Shown: positions 49,751 to 57,273 of the stretch, one piece after another
How the letters are laid out: every line of letters starts with the position of its first letter
Numbering within the stretch: the first letter of the stretch is position 1
From: Sulfurimicrobium sp031426915
GTDB taxonomy: Bacteria > Pseudomonadota > Gammaproteobacteria > Burkholderiales > Sulfuricellaceae
Direction of reading: 5' to 3'
DNA length: 64,000 nt
NCBI GenBank assembly: GCA_031426915.1
Contig: JASJPB010000032.1
Span: forward strand, 99,418-163,417
Notes under the pieces: generated by a model
What the model saw: the letters and a program-made list of their open reading frames with translations, nothing else
Database searches by the model: none
Told to the model about the DNA's origin: nothing
Translations under genes and position numbers: made by a program

Positions 49751-52558
49751 TCAGCCGGTATTGCGCAAGCCTGCCGCAATCGCGTTGATGGAGCTCAGCA
49801 GGGGATTGAGCCAAGCCTCACGCTCGGCCTGCGGCAGGTTTTCGTTGCGGCAGCGTTGCAGCAGCACCACCTGGATGTGGTTCAGCGGGTCCAGATAGGG
49901 ATTGCGGCGCGACAGCGACAGCGCCAGCTGCGGCGTTTCCTGCATCATGACGGTGGCACTGGCGATGTCCAGCACCGCAGTGACGGTGCGTTCGTGTTCG
50001 TCGCGTATCGTCCGGAAGATCGCGTCTGCGGTTTCCCTGTTTTCAGCCAGCTCGGCATAGCGGGCGGCGATGTTCATGTCAGCCTTGAACAGGGCCATCT
50101 GGGTGTTGCTGAGCAGCGCCCGGAAAAATGGCCATTCCCGGTACATGCGCTGCAATTTGGCCAGGCGCTGCGGATCGTTGCAGCGCCAGTTTTGCAGCGC
50201 AGTGCCGATGCCGAACCAGGCGGGCAGGGTATGGCGCGACTGAGCCCAGCCGAACACCCAGGCGATGGCGCGCACCGAGGCTTTGGAGCGGTCGCCCTTT
50301 TTGCGGTGGGAAGGGCGTGAGCCGATGTTGAGCAGAGCAATTTCATTGAGCGGCGTGGCTTCATAGAAATAGTCGATGAAGCCCGGTGTGCGGTCGGTCA
50401 GGTCGCGGAAGGCAGCCTCGCCATCTTCGGCCAGCTGGTCCATGATGCCGAGGAAGTCGCTGCAATCCTGTTTCTGCGTGCGTATCAGGTTGGTGCTGGC
50501 CTTGAGCAGGCCGGTCATGCCCATCGACAGTTCGTAGGAGGCGGTTTCGGCATTGCTGTATTTGAAGGACAGCACCTCGCCCTGCTCGGTAAACTTGATC
50601 TGGCCGCACACGGTGCCTTCCGGCTGCGACAGGATGGCCTCGTGGGTGGGACCGCCGCCGCGCCCGACCGTGCCGCCGCGCCCGTGGAACAGGCGGCATT
50701 CGATGCCGCGCGCCTGGGCCAGCGCGGTGATCTTGGTCTGCGCAGCGTAGAGCGACCAGGCCGAGGCGAGAATGCCGCCGTCCTTGGCGGAATCGGAATA
50801 GCCGATCATGACTTCCTGCAGCTTGCCGGAACAGCCGAGCAGTGCCGCATAGGCCGGGTTGTCGAGGAGTGCCGTCATCACCGGCTGGATATGCTCCAGG
50901 TCGACGATGGTTTCGAACAGGGGCGAAATGCCGATATGGCAGAACCAGCCCTGCTCGTTGCGGCCGGCCAGCCCGGCCAGGCTGGCGAGGAACATCACTT
51001 CCATGACGTGGCTGGCGGCATGGGTCATCGAAATGACATATGAACCGAAGGCCTGCGGGCTGACTTCCTGGCGCATGCGCGCCATCACCTCAAAGACCTC
51101 GAAGGTCTCGCGGCTGGCGTCGCTGAGCGCTGTGCGCTCGATCTTCATGCCGCCGGCACGGGGGATCAGCTCGCCCAGCAATTCCAGCCGCCCGGCTTCG
51201 CTCAGGCTGCCATAGTCCGGTATGCCCGGCTGCCGGGCAAGCAGCTCGGCCACGGCTTCGCTGTGGCGGGTCGATTCCTGGCGGATGTCGAGGTGCACCA
51301 GGTAGAAGCCGAAGGTTTCGGTGTTGCGGATCAGGTCCTGCAGCTCGCTGTTGGCGGCCGCGTGGTCGCCGTGGCTGATCAGCGAGTCGCGCATCAGGGT
51401 GAGATCGGCCAGGAATTCCTGCTCCGACGGGTAGCTGTCGGCACAGGCGCTGCCGCTGCGGCCCTCGATCAGCGCGTCCACGGCATCCAGGTTGTGTTGC
51501 AGCCGGTGCCGCATCAGGTAAAGCTTGCGGCGGTAGGGCTCCTGGCCGAAATGCTGGGGATAATCGCCGAACACCGCGGCAAAGCGTTGCTCATCCTGCG
51601 CCAGACTGGCGGCCATAGCGGCGCTGATGCTGCACAGGCGTTTCGAATGGGTCAGCACATGGCTGAGGTTGACGACTTCACGCAGGTAATGGCGCAGCAC
51701 CTCCCGTTTCTGAAGACTCAGGGAGAGGACTGTGGTATCGGGGGTGACAAAGGGATTGCCGTCGCGGTCGCCACCGATCCAGGAACCGAAGCGCAGGATG
51801 TTGGGCACGCGGATTCGCTGGCCTTCCGCCAGTTCTGGCCCATACACCCGTTCGACGGCCTTTTCCAGGTAGCGGTAGGTTTCGGGCACGGCCTTGAACA
51901 GGCTTTCGCGGAAATAGAACAGCCCGTTCTTGACCTCGTCGCGCACCTGCGGCTTGCTGGCGCGCACTTCGTCTGTTTTCCACAGGATCTGGATCTGCTG
52001 CTCGAGTTGTCCGATCAGCTCAAGGCGCTGTTCCTTGCCGACGCGCGGGTCATCCAGGCGTTCGGCGGTGAGAAAGATGCGGCGCAGGTGTTCCATGATG
52101 GTGCGGCGCTTGGATTCCGTCGGATGGGCGGTAAATACCGGGATGTAGGCGGCATTGTCGAGCAGGGTCTGGAGTTCGGTGGCATTGATGCCCTGGTCGT
52201 GGAACTCCCGCAAGGTGGCGTCGAAAGAACCTTGCCACAAGGGGCCGCTGCGATACACCTGGGTGCGGCGGGTTTGGTGCTGGAAGGATTCCTCGGCCAG
52301 GTTGACCAGGCTGAAGTAAATGCTGAAGGCACGCACCACATGGGTGAGTGTTTCCGCATCCAGGGATTCGATGAGCTTTTCCAGGCGGCGCCGGCTGGCT
52401 GGTGAATTTTTCTTGTGCAGGCGGATATAGCCTTTGCGCAGTGTCTCTACCGCATCAAACACGCGGCCGTCCTGGAGGGGGCGCAGCACGTTGCCTAGCA
52501 GGTTGCCGAACAATTTTACGCGGGCGCGCAACTGGGTATCGCTAGGAATTTTATTCAT
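49751..52558 (-). CDS. ppc: Phosphoenolpyruvate carboxylase
   Basis: The 935-residue enzyme has the catalytic motifs FTAHPTESKRRT, GYSDSAKDGG and FHGRGGTVGRGGGP, with the usual C-terminal NTG. It fixes bicarbonate onto PEP to give oxaloacetate, filling the TCA cycle. I placed the start at 52558; in-frame ATGs upstream add up to 13 residues. It lies downstream of a class II aldolase gene after 84 bases and upstream of cbbY. Confidence 0.96.
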   Translation of the reverse strand: MNKIPSDTQLRARVKLFGNLLGNVLRPLQDGRVFDAVETLRKGYIRLHKKNSPASRRRLEKLIESLDAETLTHVVRAFSIYFSLVNLAEESFQHQTRRTQVYRSGPLWQGSFDATLREFHDQGINATELQTLLDNAAYIPVFTAHPTESKRRTIMEHLRRIFLTAERLDDPRVGKEQRLELIGQLEQQIQILWKTDEVRASKPQVRDEVKNGLFYFRESLFKAVPETYRYLEKAVERVYGPELAEGQRIRVPNILRFGSWIGGDRDGNPFVTPDTTVLSLSLQKREVLRHYLREVVNLSHVLTHSKRLCSISAAMAASLAQDEQRFAAVFGDYPQHFGQEPYRRKLYLMRHRLQHNLDAVDALIEGRSGSACADSYPSEQEFLADLTLMRDSLISHGDHAAANSELQDLIRNTETFGFYLVHLDIRQESTRHSEAVAELLARQPGIPDYGSLSEAGRLELLGELIPRAGGMKIERTALSDASRETFEVFEVMARMRQEVSPQAFGSYVISMTHAASHVMEVMFLASLAGLAGRNEQGWFCHIGISPLFETIVDLEHIQPVMTALLDNPAYAALLGCSGKLQEVMIGYSDSAKDGGILASAWSLYAAQTKITALAQARGIECRLFHGRGGTVGRGGGPTHEAILSQPEGTVCGQIKFTEQGEVLSFKYSNAETASYELSMGMTGLLKASTNLIRTQKQDCSDFLGIMDQLAEDGEAAFRDLTDRTPGFIDYFYEATPLNEIALLNIGSRPSHRKKGDRSKASVRAIAWVFGWAQSRHTLPAWFGIGTALQNWRCNDPQRLAKLQRMYREWPFFRALLSNTQMALFKADMNIAARYAELAENRETADAIFRTIRDEHERTVTAVLDIASATVMMQETPQLALSLSRRNPYLDPLNHIQVVLLQRCRNENLPQAEREAWLNPLLSSINAIAAGLRNTG

Positions 52559-52642
52559 GTTTCTCATTATTAACCGGGCCAGGACGCATATCCCCACTAA
52601 ATTCCGCGCTAAAACAGAAAAAGTGAATCCTGAATAAAGGCT

Positions 52643-53539
52643 CTAAGCTTGAACCTCGACCGGTGCGCGGCACTGTTCCAGGACCTCCGCCGCCCGCCCG
52701 CCGCTGCCCCACAGACGGATGCATCGCTCCACCTCGGTGCGCACAGCTTCGCGGACGCTGCGCTTGAGGGCCATGTACCCGCTATCGCCAATATTGGGGT
52801 TATCCCGGATATGCCGCACGGCAAGATCGGACAACGCGGTGTAGTAGTTGATCTTGGCCACGCCGTTGGCGATCAGCTTGCGGAACTGCTCATCCGATAA
52901 ACCGCTGCCACCATGGATGACCAGGGGAATCTTCACCGCCTCGTTGATTTTCGCCAGGCGCGCATAATCCAGCTTGGGCGCGCCCTTCATGCGCCCGTGC
53001 ACGGTGCCGATGGAGACCGCCAGGCAATCCACTCCGCTACGTGCCACGAATACCCTGGCTTCGGCATGCGAGGTGTATTCAAATTCCTGGGACAGGTTTT
53101 CCGCGTTCTCGCCCTCGCCTCCCGGCACATAACCCAACTCGGCCTCCACCGTCACACTGCTGGCATGCGCCAGGTTGACCACTTCGCGCGTCAGGCGCAA
53201 ATTGTCTTCGAAGATCTGGTCCGAGTAATCCACCATCACCCCGCTGAAGCCGCAGCGAATCGCCCGCTCGGCGGATTCGAGGCTGCGGCCATGATCGAGA
53301 TGGATCGCCACTGGCACTTTGGCGCGCCGCGCCGCCGCCACCACCGCCGGCGCCAGCAGGTCGAAATCGTAATAGTCGAAATGCGATTCGGCCAGGTTGA
53401 GGATCACCGGCGCACGATAGTTTTCCGCCGCCTTGATGATGGCTTCGAGAAAATCCAGCGTCACCACGCCAAATGCGCCCACTGCATAAGCGTGGCGGTA
53501 GGCGTGGCCCAGCATGTCGGCCATGTTGACGAGTGCCAT
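52643..53539 (-). CDS. Class II (zinc) ketose-bisphosphate aldolase
   Basis: The 298-residue protein has the zinc-binding motifs of class II aldolases, IHLDHGRSLE and the later IHGGSGLSDE, with VEAELGYVPGGEGE between them. It is of the GatY/KbaY/Fba group. In an autotroph it most likely serves fructose- or sedoheptulose-bisphosphate condensation in the Calvin cycle. The start is the ATG at 53539, one base after the purE stop. The substrate cannot be settled from sequence. Confidence 0.88.
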   Translation of the reverse strand: MALVNMADMLGHAYRHAYAVGAFGVVTLDFLEAIIKAAENYRAPVILNLAESHFDYYDFDLLAPAVVAAARRAKVPVAIHLDHGRSLESAERAIRCGFSGVMVDYSDQIFEDNLRLTREVVNLAHASSVTVEAELGYVPGGEGENAENLSQEFEYTSHAEARVFVARSGVDCLAVSIGTVHGRMKGAPKLDYARLAKINEAVKIPLVIHGGSGLSDEQFRKLIANGVAKINYYTALSDLAVRHIRDNPNIGDSGYMALKRSVREAVRTEVERCIRLWGSGGRAAEVLEQCRAPVEVQA

Positions 53540-53540
53540 T

Positions 53541-54086
53541 CTATTTTCCTGCCAGTTTCGCCAATGCCTCGTCGGCGCTCTGGTCGTAGCGGGCGCGTTC
53601 CTTTTTCGCCGCCGCCTCCAGGGCCAGGTTGATTTCCGGGAATTTGAGCGCAAGGATACGGGCAGCCAGCATGGCGGCGTTCTTTGCGCCATCCACCGCC
53701 ACCGTGGCAACAGGCACCCCCGGTGGCATCTGCACCGTGGAGAGCAAGGCATCGAGACCGGACATGATGCCGCCCGAGAGCGGCAGGCCAATCACCGGCA
53801 GTCGGGTGTGGCCGGCGATTACTCCCGCCAGATGGGCCGCCACGCCGGCACAGCCGATCAGCACCTGCACGTCTTCCCTGTGTGCGCGTTCGAGATAGGC
53901 GAAGACCTTGTCCGGCGTGCGGTGGGCCGAGGCCACCACGATTTCGCTGGGGATGCCCAGTTCGGTCAGGGTGTCGCGCACCTTGACCACGGTGGGCAGG
54001 TCATTGGGGCTGCCGGTAAGAATGCCAACCAGAATCTTGCTTCCGGCGTTCCTGGCGGGGTTTTTTGCATCAACTGATTTCTTCAT
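53541..54086 (-). CDS. purE: N5-carboxyaminoimidazole ribonucleotide mutase PurE
   Basis: The 181-residue protein has a short extra N-terminal segment (about 17 residues) before the PurE fold with ILTGSPNDLP, VASAHRTPD and GLPLSGGIMSGLDALLS. It moves the carboxylate in purine synthesis after PurK. No purK is next to it, although purE-purK is the usual pair. It starts three bases after the broken tsaC frame. Confidence 0.94.
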   Translation of the reverse strand: MKKSVDAKNPARNAGSKILVGILTGSPNDLPTVVKVRDTLTELGIPSEIVVASAHRTPDKVFAYLERAHREDVQVLIGCAGVAAHLAGVIAGHTRLPVIGLPLSGGIMSGLDALLSTVQMPPGVPVATVAVDGAKNAAMLAARILALKFPEINLALEAAAKKERARYDQSADEALAKLAGK

Positions 54087-54773
54087 GCGTCATCTCCTGA
54101 GATTGATTTTCGTTGGGGCAATACAAGGTAGCGGCGCGGCGCAGGCGGTCGTGCACTGCCTGCCAGTCGACGCCCGCGGGAGGGGCTTCGGCCAGAATAT
54201 AATCAAAACCGGCGCCATCGAGCTGGCGCAGGGCGGCGTAAAGCCCGTGGGGCCAACCCGGCAGGGCCCGCCGTCCAGCACCATGCTCACCCCTTCGGAC
54301 AGTTCCGCGCGCACGTGCGCCGCCGTGGTCGGGCTGATGCGCCCGAAACGGTTGGCGGAGGGTGCCGCCAGCGCCTTTTCCGGTCCCAATTCCTGTAGCA
54401 GCGCCAGCGCGACGGGATGATCGGGCACTCGCAACCCCACCGTATCCTGGCCGCCGGTCACAGCGTCAGAAACATGAGAGCTGCGCAGCAGGATCAGCGT
54501 CAGCGGGCCCGGCCAGAAGCGTTCCGCCAGACGTCGCGCGGCTTCTGGAATCTCCCTTGCCCATTGGTCCAGCAGGGTAGCGTTGGAGATATGCACAATC
54601 AGCGGATGGTCTGCCGGCCGCCCCTTGATTTCGAATATTTTGCGCACGGCTTCCGGGTCGGTGGCATCCGCGCCCAGCCCATAGACCGTCTCGGTGGGAA
54701 AAGCCACCACCCCGCCCGCGCGCAGCAGCCGAGCCGCAGCTTCGATTTGATTGTGCCGTTCCCGGTCGCTCAT
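54070..54773 (-). pseudogene. Broken L-threonylcarbamoyladenylate synthase (tsaC/sua5)
   Basis: The frame from 54773 encodes the YrdC domain normally (VAFPTETVYGLGADA, KGRPADHPLIVH, APSANRFGRISPTTAAHV) up to MVLDGGPCRVG. There VGIESTIVDL and the LRPG motif should follow. Instead the frame runs into GPTGFTPPCASSMAP and stops at 54090. In another frame, 54249 down to 54070, the sequence reads HGLYAALRQLDGAGFDYILA and DWQAVHDRLRRAATLY, the C-terminal end of long Sua5-type proteins. So an internal deletion of roughly 80-100 codons plus a frameshift seems to join the two ends. The t6A pathway is essential in most bacteria, so another copy is expected elsewhere, unless this is an assembly error. 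Confidence 0.75.
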
Positions 54774-54793
54774 GCCGTCGCTCCGCATGAGCG

Positions 54794-55432
54794 TCATGAA
54801 AATGTTTCGAAGTGGTTGCTGGCCGGGTTGTAGCGCAGCAATTCGCCGTGTTCCATATCAAAATACCAGCCATGCAGCGTCAGTTTCTTTTGCGCGACCC
54901 GTTCCAGAATCCAGGGAAAAGTAAGCAAGTTGTCCAGGGACACCAGAATGGCCTCCTGCTCGCAGGCACGCGCCTGCATTTCCAGCGGTTCTCCGTGCAT
55001 GCGGGACAGCACACGGTTGCGTGCGTTGCTGGCAACTTTCATCCAGCCGGAAATAAACCCTTCCCGAGGTTCAGCACCCGGCATTTGGTTCATCAGTGCC
55101 CGAATGCCGCCGCATTGGGCGTGTCCCAGCACGATAATGTTTTCCACTTCCAGATTGCGCACCCCGAACTCCAGCGCCGCGCTGGTGCCATGATAGTTGC
55201 CGCTGGTTTCGAACGGCGGCACCAGATTGGCCACGTTGCGAATGATGAATAAATCGCCGGGGTCGCAGTCGGTCACAATGGCGGGATCCACCCTGGAATC
55301 GCAACACCCCACCACGATCGTCTTGGGAGATTGGCCCTGCTTGGTGAGACGGTCGAAGAGGGCGTGATTCTCTTCATAATTGTGGCTGCGGAAGCGTTTG
55401 AAGCCGTCGACAAGTTTCTCGATGTGACTCAT
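54794..55432 (-). CDS. Beta-class carbonic anhydrase
   Basis: The 212-residue enzyme has the zinc ligands Cys43, His104 and Cys107 (GCCDSRVDP and GHAQCGG) and the Asp45-Arg47 pair. It interconverts carbon dioxide and bicarbonate in the cytosol. I chose the ATG at 55432 with GGAGG seven bases upstream. It sits two bases after purC and 20 before the broken tsaC, in a run with ppc and the RuBisCO operon nearby, which suggests it supplies bicarbonate for PEP carboxylase or balances carbon for fixation. Confidence 0.94.
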   Translation of the reverse strand: MSHIEKLVDGFKRFRSHNYEENHALFDRLTKQGQSPKTIVVGCCDSRVDPAIVTDCDPGDLFIIRNVANLVPPFETSGNYHGTSAALEFGVRNLEVENIIVLGHAQCGGIRALMNQMPGAEPREGFISGWMKVASNARNRVLSRMHGEPLEMQARACEQEAILVSLDNLLTFPWILERVAQKKLTLHGWYFDMEHGELLRYNPASNHFETFS

Positions 55433-55434
55433 TG

Positions 55435-56319
55435 TCAAACCTCCGTCAGGCGATTAAATGCTTCGCGGTATTTCTCGCCGGTTTTGGCGGCGACATCCGG
55501 AGGCAGTTCCGGGCCGGGGGCTTGCTTGTTCCAGCCGCTCGCCTCCAGCCAGTCGCGCACGTATTGCTTGTCGAAGCTGGGCGGGTTGCTGCCGGGCCGG
55601 TACTGATCGGCGGGCCAGAAGCGGGAGGAGTCGGGGGTCAGCGCCTCGTCGATCAAATAGAGTTTGCCCTGGGCATCCTGGCCGAACTCGAACTTGGTGT
55701 CGGCGATGATGATGCCTTTACCTGCGGCATAGGCGGCGGCTTCCTGGTACAGGGCGATGCATGCGTCGCGTACCTGGGCGGCCAGTTCCTTGCCGAGCAG
55801 TTCCTCGGCCTGTGCGTAGCTGATATTTTCGTCGTGGGCGCCGGCCTCGGCTTTAGTGGAGGGGGTGAACAGCGGCTCGGGCAGCCGGTCGGCTTCACGC
55901 AAGCCTGCGGTCAGCGGGATGCTGCATACGCTCTGGCTCTTCTGGTATTCCTTCCAGCCGGAACCGACCAGGTAGCCGCGCACGATGGCTTCGATCGGCA
56001 GCGGTTTGAGCTTCTTCACCACGATGGCACGACCATGCACCTGATCATGTTCCTGCGGCGCGACCACCGCTTCGGGCGGAATGCCGGTGAGCTGGTTGGG
56101 GATAATATCCTTGAGCCGGTCGAACCAGAAGTCGGAGATGGCGGTCAGTACTTCACCCTTGCCGGGAATGGGGGTGGGCAGCACGACGTCGAAGGCGGAC
56201 AGCCGGTCGGTGGTGACAATCAGCAGGTGTTGCTCGTCCACGGCATAAATGTCGCGCACTTTGCCGCGATTGAGCAAGGGCAGGCTATGGATGCTGGATT
56301 GATGCATCGGTGTGGTCAT
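55435..56319 (-). CDS. purC: Phosphoribosylaminoimidazole-succinocarboxamide synthase
   Basis: The 294-residue protein has the SAICAR synthetase motifs LLNRGKVRDIYAVDE, VRGYLVGSGWKEYQKS and LIDEALTPDSSRFW. The length fits the betaproteobacterial type. The family start MTTPMHQSSIHSLPLL begins at 56319. It is followed closely by carbonic anhydrase and comes 23 bases after psiE. Confidence 0.95.
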   Translation of the reverse strand: MTTPMHQSSIHSLPLLNRGKVRDIYAVDEQHLLIVTTDRLSAFDVVLPTPIPGKGEVLTAISDFWFDRLKDIIPNQLTGIPPEAVVAPQEHDQVHGRAIVVKKLKPLPIEAIVRGYLVGSGWKEYQKSQSVCSIPLTAGLREADRLPEPLFTPSTKAEAGAHDENISYAQAEELLGKELAAQVRDACIALYQEAAAYAAGKGIIIADTKFEFGQDAQGKLYLIDEALTPDSSRFWPADQYRPGSNPPSFDKQYVRDWLEASGWNKQAPGPELPPDVAAKTGEKYREAFNRLTEV

Positions 56320-56342
56320 GGCAAGGTTCCAAAGGTCTCGGT

Positions 56343-56771
56343 TCAGTTTTTCATGGTGTTGCGTAAGTCCGCTGTTTGTTCTTCGCCCGGATAGGGGTAG
56401 CGGACATGGCCAAAGCGGATCAGCAGTACCGCCAGTGTCAGCATCAGGATAGAGCCGGTCACCGCGAGCATGCGCCAGTCGTCCATGGCCTTCATGTCCA
56501 GGATCAGGTAACGCGCCAGCGCCACCATGCCGATATACAGCGGAAAACGCACCGGCAATTTGCCCGAACCATAGTAGAGCCCGACCATCGCCAGCACTTC
56601 CAGGTAGAGGAAGAGCAGCAGGAGATCGGCCAGCGTTACCTGCGCCGCCCGCACCATGACCGTGACTTCGCTGGACATGGCGAACACCGTGGCGATGGCG
56701 ATCACCAGGAGGCCGATGTGCTCCACCAGCGAGAGCAGCCACTTGTTGAATTCCTGGATCGGTTTTTTCAT
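56343..56771 (-). CDS. PsiE-family inner membrane protein
   Basis: The 142-residue protein has four membrane helices (about residues 12-32, 48-66, 75-93, 105-122) and the conserved LFLYLEVLAMVGLYY segment of the phosphate-starvation-inducible PsiE family. GAGGAG lies before the ATG at 56771. Its function is unknown. Confidence 0.85.
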   Translation of the reverse strand: MKKPIQEFNKWLLSLVEHIGLLVIAIATVFAMSSEVTVMVRAAQVTLADLLLLFLYLEVLAMVGLYYGSGKLPVRFPLYIGMVALARYLILDMKAMDDWRMLAVTGSILMLTLAVLLIRFGHVRYPYPGEEQTADLRNTMKN

Positions 56772-56828
56772 CGTCCATCTCCTCAAGGCAAAATATGGAC
56801 AATTTACCCGAAAACCAACTGCCGTTCC

Positions 56829-57131
56829 CTATTCGTCCTCGCCCAGCTCCGGGTCCCATCCCTCGTCACGGGCCGCCGTGATGGCCTGGGCATAAAACCG
56901 CGTGTGCCGCTCGCGCAGCTCTTCCGGCAGACGGCTGGGCAGGTGCGCGTAAGGCTCCCAGGCGGCGTAAACTTGCTCGTACAGGTTTTGCATACGGGCG
57001 GAATCCCAGCCCGCACAGGTTTCCGTTTCGGGCAGGATGCCGAATACCCAGGCGTCGCGCACCATGCGCCCGAGGTGGGTCAGGCCGGCGTTGGCATCCT
57101 GGTCGATACCGACATAAGTTTGTATTGTCAT
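56829..57131 (-). CDS. Uncharacterised 100-residue protein downstream of cbbO
   Basis: I do not recognise this acidic soluble protein, which starts MTIQTYVGIDQDANAGLTHL and includes WDSARMQNLYEQVYAAWE and ERHTRFYAQAITAARDEGW. It has one cysteine and no signal or membrane segment. It is on the same strand as the cbb operon, 142 bases after cbbO, with a palindromic repeat in the spacer, so it may be the last gene of that operon. Confidence 0.72.
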   Translation of the reverse strand: MTIQTYVGIDQDANAGLTHLGRMVRDAWVFGILPETETCAGWDSARMQNLYEQVYAAWEPYAHLPSRLPEELRERHTRFYAQAITAARDEGWDPELGEDE

Positions 57132-57175
57132 CTTGTAAGCCCTGTGTTTTGAAACATGAATAGCTTGATAAGGGC

Positions 57176-57248
57176 AACCTCCCTCAGTCCCCCCTTGTCA
57201 GTGGGGTTGCTTGCCTCCTCCCCTGACAAGGGGAGGCTGGGAGGGGTT
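57176..57248. repeat. Palindromic repeat in the cbbO-downstream spacer
   Basis: Two 26-base arms (57176-57201 and 57223-57248), built of AACCTCCC and CCCCTTGTCAG words and their complements, face each other around about 20 bases. No reading frame is present. Confidence 0.65.
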
Positions 57249-57273
57249 GGTTTTGCATGCAAACCACCCCCTT

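Noticed and set aside
55435..56859. 474-residue purC frame with a long N-terminal extension
   Set aside because: The extension is a shifted reading of psiE; the conserved PurC start is at 56319.
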